Positions 55,424 through 62,715 of a stretch of 64,000 nt of DNA are shown in pieces; positions within the stretch are counted from its first letter, which is position 1; each line of letters starts with the position of its first letter. This DNA is from Formosa sp. Hel3_A1_48 (lineage in GTDB: Bacteria; Bacteroidota; Bacteroidia; Flavobacteriales; Flavobacteriaceae), in the NCBI RefSeq assembly GCF_001735715.1, contig NZ_CP017259.1:1237501-1301500 (forward strand), in the 5' to 3' direction. The notes under the pieces were generated by a model. It saw nothing but the letters and a program-made list of their open reading frames with translations. It was not told the origin of the DNA and searched no databases. The translations under genes and the position numbers were made by a program.

Positions 55424-55852
55424 ATGTTCACAGAAGCAAAAAAACCAAAATACCAACAAGGCGCACTCTCACAGCAAAACACCATTGCTCAAGGAACTGT
55501 TTTTGAAGGGGACTTGAAGAGTGAAGGCGATTTTAGAATAGAGGGTAAAATTCACGGCACATTGATAACTAAAGGAAAAGTGGTAATAGGCAATACTGGT
55601 AAAATTGAAGGCAGTCTATCGTGTAAAAATGCAGATGTTGAGGGGAGCTTTAAAGGAAAACTAACTGTTTTTGAAACATTAAGTTTGCGCGCTACTGCAC
55701 GTGTAGAGGGCGAGGTTCAAACAGGAAAACTAGCTGTTGAGCCAGGGGCTTCTTTTAATGCCCATTGTCAAATGAAGGATTCTGTAAAAGAGCTCAAAGC
55801 AGAACCAAAACCAACCTTACAAACAAGTGCCAAACCAGGACAAACCGCTTAA
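55424..55852 (+). CDS. Bactofilin family polymer-forming cytoskeletal protein
   Basis: Protein of 142 residues with a central bactofilin beta-helix (about residues 20-115). Repeats such as GTVFEGDLKSEGDFRIEGKIHG and KVVIGNTGKIEGSL are diagnostic, and disordered Pro/Lys-rich ends flank it. Bactofilins form filaments that organise cell-wall synthesis or polarity. It overlaps the next small membrane protein gene by 26 bp. Its placement between sprE and the ATP synthase genes is curious. Confidence 0.92.
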   Translation: MFTEAKKPKYQQGALSQQNTIAQGTVFEGDLKSEGDFRIEGKIHGTLITKGKVVIGNTGKIEGSLSCKNADVEGSFKGKLTVFETLSLRATARVEGEVQTGKLAVEPGASFNAHCQMKDSVKELKAEPKPTLQTSAKPGQTA

Positions 55853-56045
55853 ACACCTTGCCGCACTTTCAGGTATTGGAATTCAGATGGGGGTGATTAT
55901 ATATGTTTTTGTCCGCTTGGGGCAGTGGTTAGACGTCAGTTTCAATACTTCCAAAAAAACCTTTGTGGCTATTGGCGCCCTGATTGGGGTTTCTGCGGGA
56001 CTTTATGTAGCGCTGAGGCAACTAAAAAAAAGCCAAAATAAATGA
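55827..56045 (+). CDS. AtpZ/AtpI-like small membrane protein
   Basis: Protein of 72 residues with two transmembrane helices (GIQMGVIIYVFVRLGQWLD and FVAIGALIGVSAGLYVAL). Pattern and position before atpB fit AtpZ, a small protein linked to F-type ATP synthase assembly or ion import in several bacteria. It starts with GTG at 55827 inside the bactofilin gene. It ends with a 4-bp ATGA overlap with the following gene. Confidence 0.82.
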   Translation: MPNQDKPLKHLAALSGIGIQMGVIIYVFVRLGQWLDVSFNTSKKTFVAIGALIGVSAGLYVALRQLKKSQNK

Positions 56046-56425
56046 ACTCCGAATCAAGAGAATTTTCCACCAAAGTGCTTATTTTTTTGAGTATTTCATT
56101 TATGGCTCATCTGATTTTAAATGCGGTTATTGGTGTTCCAATATTTCAGCATCAAATAATCCATTCGTACACAATAAATGCCGCCTTGGCTGTAGGAATA
56201 TTTTGGGGACTAACATCTTTAAAGACAAAATACAGTAACCAAATTGGGTTTATGTTTTTAGCAAGTAGCTTTATTAAATTCTTTGTTTTTTTTATGGTAT
56301 TCTATAGCCCCTACAAGGCAGATGGTAAAATTGTTTTCTTAGAATTTGTATCCTTTTTTATTCCGTACACGATTTGCCTAATTTTAGAGACATATTTTCT
56401 TAGCAAACAACTCAATCAAATGTAG
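56042..56425 (+). CDS. DUF6168-like membrane protein (AtpI position)
   Basis: Protein of 127 residues with four hydrophobic segments. It occupies the slot where atpI lies in other operons, between atpZ and atpB. I recall DUF6168 as the family name for such flavobacterial proteins, with moderate certainty. A role in c-ring assembly is possible by position only. It is followed by a terminator and by a separate atpB promoter, so it is expressed with the upstream genes. Confidence 0.72.
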   Translation: MNSESREFSTKVLIFLSISFMAHLILNAVIGVPIFQHQIIHSYTINAALAVGIFWGLTSLKTKYSNQIGFMFLASSFIKFFVFFMVFYSPYKADGKIVFLEFVSFFIPYTICLILETYFLSKQLNQM

Positions 56426-56431
56426 AAAAGA

Positions 56432-56457
56432 CCACCCCCCGGTGGACTCATTTTTTT
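56432..56457 (+). terminator. Intrinsic terminator before the atp operon
   Basis: Stem CCACC (56432-56436), loop CCCC, stem GGTGG (56441-56445), then a run of seven T at 56451-56457. The stem is short but GC-rich. Confidence 0.65.
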
Positions 56458-56485
56458 ACTCAAAATAAAGTCATTAAAATTGTTT

Positions 56486-56513
56486 TTGTTTTTGATAGAA
56501 AACCATAACTTTG
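56486..56513 (+). promoter_or_regulatory. atp operon promoter
   Basis: -33 TTG (56486-56488), 17-base spacer, -7 TAACTTTG (56506-56513). It lies 31 bases before the atpB ATG and just after the terminator, so it isolates atpBEFHAG as its own unit. Confidence 0.7.
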
Positions 56514-56544
56514 CAGCGATTTTATACAACTATAAAAATCTGCA

Positions 56545-57651
56545 ATGCGAAGCAAGCTAACTTTGAAAGCGATTACACTGATTTTCTTTTTTGCGCCATT
56601 CTTGGTAATGGCAGGAGGAGATGCCCCAAAGACTGATAAAAAAGCTGAGATTAAAGCCTATATTCAGCACCACCTTCAAGACTCTTACGATTTTAGTCTA
56701 TTTTCATACACCACAGACGGGGGCGAACACAAATATATAGCAGCACCGTTACCCGTAATTTTATGGGACGAAGGGCTTAAAATATTTTCTTCATCCAAAT
56801 TTCATCATGGTGAAACTCTTGCTGAAGTTGACAACAACTTTTATAAGTTATACCACAATAAAATTTATAAAACAGATGCTGAGGGAACCATCAATTATGA
56901 TGATCACAAGCATCCCACAAATATTAAACCTCTAGATTTTTCAATCACAAAAAGCGTTGTCATGATTATGATTACAGCGCTTCTTATGTTTTTCCTATTC
57001 AAAGCTCTAGGGAAATCTTATGCGGAGAACAAAGGAATTGCTAAAGGAGCAGGCCGCTTTTTTGAACCAATAGTCCTCTATATTAGAGACGACATTGCCA
57101 TCCCCAATATCGGCGAAAAGAAACACATGCGCTACATGCCTTTTTTATTGACAGTATTCTTTTTCATTTGGTTCCTCAACATTTTTGGGCTCACACCTCT
57201 TGGGGTTAATGTTACCGGAAATATTGCTGTTACATTTGCTTTAGCGTTACTAACATTCCTGATTACAAATTTCACAGGGACAAAGGATTATTGGAAACAT
57301 ATATTTGATCCTCTCGGAGACTCCATGCCTTGGTATGGTAAGCTTCCATTATACATCATATTAATCCCAATTGAGGTTTTAGGGATTTTTATCAAACCTT
57401 TTTCGCTTTTAATTCGATTATACGCCAACATGCAAGCCGGGCATATCGTGTTAATGAGTTTGATTGGTTTAATGTTTTTATTTAAAAGTTGGTTGGGAAG
57501 CCCATTGTCCTTTGGACTGGCTTTTGCCATATCGCTTATTGAAATACTTGTAGCATTGTTGCAGGCTTATATTTTCACAATGCTATCAGCTTTATATTTT
57601 GGTTTTGCTTCAGAGGAGCACGAGCATCACGATGAAGCGCACGCTCATTAA
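56545..57651 (+). CDS. atpB: F0F1 ATP synthase subunit a
   Basis: Membrane subunit forming the proton half-channels next to the c-ring; 368 residues. The N-terminus has a signal-like hydrophobic stretch and a soluble extension of about 120 residues, longer than the E. coli protein but usual in Bacteroidota. The key Arg lies in SLLIRLYANMQAGH, and the channel helix ends near QAYIFTMLSALYFG. The tail is His-rich. Promoter at 56486-56513. Confidence 0.95.
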   Translation: MRSKLTLKAITLIFFFAPFLVMAGGDAPKTDKKAEIKAYIQHHLQDSYDFSLFSYTTDGGEHKYIAAPLPVILWDEGLKIFSSSKFHHGETLAEVDNNFYKLYHNKIYKTDAEGTINYDDHKHPTNIKPLDFSITKSVVMIMITALLMFFLFKALGKSYAENKGIAKGAGRFFEPIVLYIRDDIAIPNIGEKKHMRYMPFLLTVFFFIWFLNIFGLTPLGVNVTGNIAVTFALALLTFLITNFTGTKDYWKHIFDPLGDSMPWYGKLPLYIILIPIEVLGIFIKPFSLLIRLYANMQAGHIVLMSLIGLMFLFKSWLGSPLSFGLAFAISLIEILVALLQAYIFTMLSALYFGFASEEHEHHDEAHAH

Positions 57652-57694
57652 TTTGAGCAATTGATTTGAATGTTTAATTTTTAAATACATATAT

Positions 57695-57886
57695 ATGGAA
57701 ATTCCAGTAATGGTAGGTGCAGGTTTAGTTGTAATCGGAGTAGGATTAGGTATTGGCAAAATTGGTGGTTCCGCAATGGAGGCTATCGCTCGCCAGCCAG
57801 AAGCTTACGGAAAGATTCAAACAGCTATGCTTATTGCAGCAGCCCTGATTGAAGGTATTGGATTTGCGGCATTATTTGCAGTATAA
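57695..57886 (+). CDS. atpE: F0F1 ATP synthase subunit c
   Basis: Proteolipid of 63 residues that forms the rotor ring. Two transmembrane hairpin helices are joined by the RQPEAYGKIQT loop, with the ion-binding glutamate in ALIEGIGF. No extra polar residues typical of sodium-binding rings are evident near the Glu, so proton use is likely. A stem-loop follows it, before atpF. Confidence 0.97.
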   Translation: MEIPVMVGAGLVVIGVGLGIGKIGGSAMEAIARQPEAYGKIQTAMLIAAALIEGIGFAALFAV

Positions 57887-57898
57887 TCTTTATCCAAA

Positions 57899-57935
57899 AA
57901 AACAATCTTGTAACGGTTGGTTGCAGGATTGTTTT
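57899..57935 (+). promoter_or_regulatory. Stem-loop between atpE and atpF
   Basis: A 12-bp stem pairs 57899-57910 with 57924-57935 around a 13-base loop. The core AACAATCTTG pairs with CAGGATTGTT, including one T-G pair, and the outer ends are A and T runs. It looks like a leaky terminator or a 3-prime stabiliser of the atpE message. Confidence 0.6.
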
Positions 57936-57970
57936 AATTAAATTTAAAACATCATCATAATAAAATTATT

Positions 57971-58471
57971 ATGGAAAAATTATTAGAAGAATTCTCACTT
58001 GGATTGTTTGTTTGGCAAACGTTACTTTTTGTTGGGCTTTTATTGCTATTAAAAAAATATGCTTGGGGCCCAATTCTCAGCGCTGTGAATGAGCGAGAGG
58101 AAGGCATCAAAAATGCACTTAGTGCAGCCGATAATGCAAAAAAAGAAATGGAAAATCTTCAAGCAGACAACCAAAAGCTTTTGAAAGAAGCTCGCGCAGA
58201 GCGCGAAGCCATGCTTAAAGAAGCGCGCGAACTCAAAAACAAAATGATTGACGACGCCAAAGTAGAAGCTAAAGACCAGGCCAATAAACTTGTAGCGCAA
58301 GCTCAAGCTGCCATAGAAACAGAGAAAAAAGCGGCTATCGCAGATTTGAAAGCACAAGTTGCAGACCTCTCGATCTCCATTGCAGAAAAAGTACTTGGGG
58401 AAGAATTATCGAATAAAGGAAAACAAGAAAAATTAGTAGAGTCTATGTTGGACGATACGAGTTTAAACTAA
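57971..58471 (+). CDS. atpF: F0F1 ATP synthase subunit b
   Basis: Peripheral stator subunit of 166 residues. One N-terminal transmembrane helix (GLFVWQTLLFVGLLLLL) is followed by a long charged amphipathic helix rich in Ala, Glu and Lys, forming the dimeric stalk. Length is normal. It begins 85 bp after atpE, with the stem-loop in the gap, and ends 6 bp before atpH. Confidence 0.95.
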   Translation: MEKLLEEFSLGLFVWQTLLFVGLLLLLKKYAWGPILSAVNEREEGIKNALSAADNAKKEMENLQADNQKLLKEARAEREAMLKEARELKNKMIDDAKVEAKDQANKLVAQAQAAIETEKKAAIADLKAQVADLSISIAEKVLGEELSNKGKQEKLVESMLDDTSLN

Positions 58472-58477
58472 ATAATT

Positions 58478-59014
58478 ATGTCAGGGACAAGAGCAGCCAT
58501 TCGATATGCTAAAGCTATTCTAAGCGTAGCAGAGGACAATAAAACATCGGCCAAGATTCAGCAAGACATGAATCAAATTGCTAATGCTATTGCATCTAAC
58601 CCTGCATTGAACGAAGTTTTGAAATCCCCAGTCGTCAAACTGTCTGAAAAGACAACTGTTTTGGGTAAACTTTTTTCAAAAATGAACCCAGAAGTAACGT
58701 CTTTGTTTAATGTTCTAGCATTGAACAAGCGTGTCGATTTGCTAGAGCAAATTGCACTACAGTTCAATCGATTGTATGATGAGCTTAACAATAAGGAACA
58801 AGCAACAGTAACTACTGCAGTGCCCATGACAGAAGCACTCGAAGAAAAGGTGATGGCAAAGTTAAAAACCCTTTCTAGTAAAGAAGTAACCTTGACAAAA
58901 ATTGTGGATGAAACCATCCTTGGAGGATTTATCTTACGTGTTGGAGATCAGCAGTACAATGCAAGTGTTTCTAACCAATTGAATGAAATAAAAAATAAAT
59001 TTATAACAAATTAA
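58478..59014 (+). CDS. atpH: F0F1 ATP synthase subunit delta
   Basis: Stator subunit linking subunit b to the alpha3-beta3 head; 178 residues. The N-terminal domain opens with AAIRYAKAILSVAEDN and the C-terminal signature is VDETILGGFILRVGDQQYNASV. It is in the standard gene position between atpF and atpA. Confidence 0.95.
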   Translation: MSGTRAAIRYAKAILSVAEDNKTSAKIQQDMNQIANAIASNPALNEVLKSPVVKLSEKTTVLGKLFSKMNPEVTSLFNVLALNKRVDLLEQIALQFNRLYDELNNKEQATVTTAVPMTEALEEKVMAKLKTLSSKEVTLTKIVDETILGGFILRVGDQQYNASVSNQLNEIKNKFITN

Positions 59015-59056
59015 AACGAACTCATTTTGAGTTCAATGAGTTAAAAATAGATTAAA

Positions 59057-60634
59057 ATGGCAGATGTAAAAGCAGCTGAAATTTCAGCAATTTTAAAGCA
59101 ACAACTTTCAGGATTTGAGTCCACGGCTTCTTTGGATGAAGTAGGAACTGTTCTCACTGTTGGGGATGGAATTGTTCGTGCATACGGACTTTCAAACGCA
59201 CAGTACGGAGAATTAGTTCAATTTGACGGCGGTCTTGAAGGGATCGTTCTTAACCTTGAAGAAGACAATGTTGGTATTGTACTTTTAGGTGCTTCCAAAG
59301 TCGTAAGAGAAGGGTCGACGGTAAAGCGCACGGGGCGCATTGCTTCAATCAATGTTGGTGAAGGAATCGTAGGACGTGTTGTTGACACGCTTGGAGCACC
59401 AATTGACGGGAAAGGTCCAATAGAGGGTGATGTTTATGAAATGCCATTGGAAAGAAAAGCACCCGGCGTTGTATTTCGTGAGCCCGTAACTGAGCCACTT
59501 CAAACAGGTATTAAATCTATTGATGCCATGATCCCTGTAGGACGTGGACAAAGAGAGCTTGTGATTGGGGACCGTCAAACAGGTAAAACAACGGTTTGTA
59601 TTGACACAATCCTTAACCAGAAAGAATTTTTTGATGCAGGTGAGCCAGTATATTGTATTTATGTTGCTGTTGGACAAAAAGCGTCTACAGTAGCCAATAT
59701 TGCAAAAACATTAGAAGACAGAGGAGCTTTGGCTTACACTACAATTGTAGCGGCCAACGCATCAGACCCTGCACCAATGCAAGTTTATGCACCATTTGCA
59801 GGAGCTGCTATTGGAGAATATTTTAGAGACACTGGTCGACCAGCATTAATTATATATGATGACTTGTCAAAACAAGCGGTAGCTTACCGTGAAGTATCAC
59901 TATTACTTCGTCGTCCACCAGGACGTGAGGCCTACCCTGGGGACGTGTTCTACTTACACTCTCGTTTATTAGAGCGCTCGGCAAAAGTTATCAATGATGA
60001 TACAATTGCAAAAGACATGAACGACTTGCCAGATTCTCTCAAACCATTAGTAAAAGGAGGAGGATCTTTAACAGCACTTCCAATTATTGAAACACAAGCA
60101 GGGGATGTATCAGCTTATATTCCTACAAACGTAATTTCGATTACAGATGGTCAGATTTTCTTGGATGGAGATTTATTTAACTCTGGTGTACGTCCAGCAA
60201 TTAACGTTGGTATTTCGGTATCTCGTGTGGGTGGTAGTGCGCAAATTAAGTCCATGAAGAAAGTATCTGGAACGCTTAAGCTAGATCAAGCTCAGTTCCG
60301 TGAATTGGAGGCCTTTGCAAAATTTGGATCTGATCTAGATGCGGTTACACTTAATGTTATTGAAAAAGGGAAACGTAACGTGGAGATATTAAAACAAGCC
60401 CAAAACGACCCATATACAGTAGAAGATCAAATTGCGATTATTTATGCAGGATCAAAAAACTTGCTGCGTGATGTGCCTGTAAATAAAGTTAAAGAATTTG
60501 AAACTGAATTTATTGAATTCTTAAAAGCAAAACACAGTGATGTTTTGGCAACACTTAAATCGGGTAAACTTACCGATGAGGTAACCGATACCTTAACGAA
60601 AGTTGCGAAAGATTTATCAGCCAAATACAATTAA
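59057..60634 (+). CDS. atpA: F0F1 ATP synthase subunit alpha
   Basis: Non-catalytic nucleotide-binding subunit of the F1 head; 525 residues. The Walker A motif GDRQTGKTT is near residue 172, and the alpha-specific [14 protein letters not shown] and [28 protein letters not shown] segments (arginine finger region) are seen. The partner beta subunit is not in this window. Confidence 0.98.
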   Translation: MADVKAAEISAILKQQLSGFESTASLDEVGTVLTVGDGIVRAYGLSNAQYGELVQFDGGLEGIVLNLEEDNVGIVLLGASKVVREGSTVKRTGRIASINVGEGIVGRVVDTLGAPIDGKGPIEGDVYEMPLERKAPGVVFREPVTEPLQTGIKSIDAMIPVGRGQRELVIGDRQTGKTTVCIDTILNQKEFFDAGEPVYCIYVAVGQKASTVANIAKTLEDRGALAYTTIVAANASDPAPMQVYAPFAGAAIGEYFRDTGRPALIIYDDLSKQAVAYREVSLLLRRPPGREAYPGDVFYLHSRLLERSAKVINDDTIAKDMNDLPDSLKPLVKGGGSLTALPIIETQAGDVSAYIPTNVISITDGQIFLDGDLFNSGVRPAINVGISVSRVGGSAQIKSMKKVSGTLKLDQAQFRELEAFAKFGSDLDAVTLNVIEKGKRNVEILKQAQNDPYTVEDQIAIIYAGSKNLLRDVPVNKVKEFETEFIEFLKAKHSDVLATLKSGKLTDEVTDTLTKVAKDLSAKYN

Positions 60635-60661
60635 TTTTAAATTAAAGAACTAATTTAAAGC

Positions 60662-61519
60662 ATGGCAAATTTAAAAGAAATAAGAAACAGAATTTCGTCC
60701 GTATCGTCTACGATGCAGATTACCAGTGCCATGAAAATGGTATCTGCAGCCAAGCTCAAAAAAGCACAAGACGCCATCACAGCGATGCGTCCTTATGCTG
60801 ATAAATTGACCGAACTACTTCAAAACTTAAGCGCAACTTTGGACGCCGACAGCGGAAGTAAATTTGCAGATCAACGCGAGGTCAAAAACGTTCTTATTGT
60901 TGCCATTACGTCCAACAGAGGATTGTGTGGTGCTTTTAATTCCAACATCATCAAACAAGCTAGTCACTTGGCAACAAACTATACAGATAAAAATGTTGCT
61001 ATTGTTGCTATTGGTAAAAAAGCAAACGACGCCCTTTCAAAGGAGTATGAAATTTTAGCCAATGAAAGTACTGTTTTTGATGACCTAACTTTTGATAATG
61101 TAGCACAAATTGCGGAGTTGTTGATGAAAAAGTTTGAGGAGGGAAGCGTTGATAAAATTGAACTGGTCTACAACAAGTTTAAAAATGCGGCAACTCAAAT
61201 TGTAACCACTGAGCAGTTTTTACCGATAGTTTCTGGTACTGAAGATGCTAATCCCAATCAAGATTATATTTTCGAGCCTTCAAAAGCAGAGATTGTAGAG
61301 ACTCTGATTCCAAAATCTTTAAAAACACAACTGTTCAAAGCCATTCGCGATAGTTTTGCAAGTGAACACGGCGCACGTATGACCGCCATGCACAAAGCGA
61401 CCGATAACGCAACAGAACTTAGAGATCAATTGAAATTGACCTATAACAAAGCACGACAAGCTGCAATTACCAATGAAATTTTAGAAATTGTTGGCGGAGC
61501 TGAAGCATTGAATAACTAA
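60662..61519 (+). CDS. atpG: F0F1 ATP synthase subunit gamma
   Basis: Central rotor shaft of F1; 285 residues. The N-terminal helix (EIRNRISSVSSTMQITSAMKMVSAAKL) and the C-terminal helix (MTAMHKATDNATELRDQL) that form the coiled-coil shaft are both conserved. It is the last gene of the operon, closed by the terminator at 61541-61567. The usual following genes atpD and atpC are absent. Confidence 0.97.
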   Translation: MANLKEIRNRISSVSSTMQITSAMKMVSAAKLKKAQDAITAMRPYADKLTELLQNLSATLDADSGSKFADQREVKNVLIVAITSNRGLCGAFNSNIIKQASHLATNYTDKNVAIVAIGKKANDALSKEYEILANESTVFDDLTFDNVAQIAELLMKKFEEGSVDKIELVYNKFKNAATQIVTTEQFLPIVSGTEDANPNQDYIFEPSKAEIVETLIPKSLKTQLFKAIRDSFASEHGARMTAMHKATDNATELRDQLKLTYNKARQAAITNEILEIVGGAEALNN

Positions 61520-61540
61520 GAGATTCAAAAAAACAACTAT

Positions 61541-61567
61541 AAAGCCTCGCATTTGCGGGGCTTTTTT
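61541..61567 (+). terminator. atp operon terminator
   Basis: Stem GCCTCGC (61544-61550), loop ATTT, stem GCGGGGC (61555-61561) with one T-G pair, then TTTTTT. A clear rho-independent terminator 25 bases after the atpG stop. Confidence 0.88.
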
Positions 61568-61611
61568 GTGGAATGAAGTTTGATGTAATTCGATTATTTA
61601 AACCCCAACTT

Positions 61612-62159
61612 ATGAAGCCTAAGTATTTCTTTTTATTAACTTTTATATTTTTTGTATGTCAGCAAACACACAAAATCAAAATAAATCAGTTTCACTTTCA
61701 ATAACAGCATCCCCATTTCCGGTTGAAATTAATAATGCTAAAGATTTTGGGATAATCGGGAAAATTAGTTTGGAGTTTCATACTTCAAAAGCATTATCTT
61801 TTCAAGGAAGTTTTTATGCGTCAAACACAACATTTTTTAAAAACAACTCAAACAATCAAATAAATTCTTTAGGGTTTATTCCGTCTGTTCAATATTATTT
61901 TTATAATCGTCAAAAATTTAATGTTTTTGGGCAATTAGGATATGGTTTTGGCTTTGAGGATAGAACATTATACTCTGGTAAAATTGAAAACAGTGCACTC
62001 ACCATTTTTGCGGTTGGTGCAGGCGCTAATTACAGGCTTAACAATAAATTATATTTTCAACTTCATTTGCCATATTTTAGAGCATACAATATTACAACTG
62101 ACTATGAATCTGCTTCGGGACTTGCAGTATTCTTTGGGTTTAATTTTATAATTAAATAA
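61612..62159 (+). pseudogene. Outer-membrane beta-barrel-like protein with apparent frameshift in the signal peptide
   Basis: The ATG at 61612 opens a good signal peptide (MKPKYFFLLTFIFF), but its frame ends early. The mature protein (short alternating hydrophobic strands, many aromatic residues, last residue of a barrel-like strand FFGFNFIIK) is read in another frame and is fully open from 61656. The switch lies at a run of six T (61648-61653); a seventh T would join the two into a 182-residue protein with a plausible cleavage site after MSA. If 61656 is the real start, the protein is 167 residues with no export signal. The function is unknown. Confidence 0.62.
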
Positions 62160-62163
62160 AAAA

Positions 62164-62664
62164 ATGAATTTCAAAACCACCTATAAAATTACACTTTTTT
62201 GTTTGTCTTTTATGATGGGCTGTAAAACAATAAAACCTACGCTTTTCGTCTCTAAGTCTCCAATTTCAATTGAATCACCTTACTTCCAATCTTGGGTTGC
62301 TGGAATTCAAGGTGGAGGAAGTGGTGTCGATGTGTTTTTACCTGTAAAAGACTTAAAGAACATAACCCCTGACAGCCTTCATTTTCGAGGACAACGCGTT
62401 AAAGTAATTTATAAAGATCAATATATTACAGCTCGTTTTCAAACCCCTGACAACCAGTTGGAAAAAGTGATTTTGAGCAATGAGCCTTTAGCAGAAGCCA
62501 ACAATAAATTACTTCCACTTGGTGATAACTCACCATTTGATTTGCCCAAAAACACATGTGTTTTAAGTTACCGCTTGAACAATAAAAGATATTATTATAA
62601 AATTTTAGATTTAACAAAGTCCAATTTTACTCCTTATCCTTCTTCACCTCCACCAACGCATTAA
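62164..62664 (+). CDS. Hypothetical lipoprotein
   Basis: Protein of 166 residues with a lipoprotein signal (LCLSFMMGCKT, Cys20). No recognised domain. The mature part has a beta-rich pattern with a GIQGGGSGVDVFLP segment and a C-terminal proline-rich tail. It starts 4 bp after the preceding outer-membrane-type gene, so the two probably form an envelope pair. A secreted protein of similar form (a DUF-type lipoprotein) may be known, but I do not recognise it. Confidence 0.75.
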   Translation: MNFKTTYKITLFCLSFMMGCKTIKPTLFVSKSPISIESPYFQSWVAGIQGGGSGVDVFLPVKDLKNITPDSLHFRGQRVKVIYKDQYITARFQTPDNQLEKVILSNEPLAEANNKLLPLGDNSPFDLPKNTCVLSYRLNNKRYYYKILDLTKSNFTPYPSSPPPTH

Positions 62665-62715
62665 TTATTGTATCTGGTCTAAAAAGTGTATTTTTAAGGC
62701 CATAAAAGCAATAAA

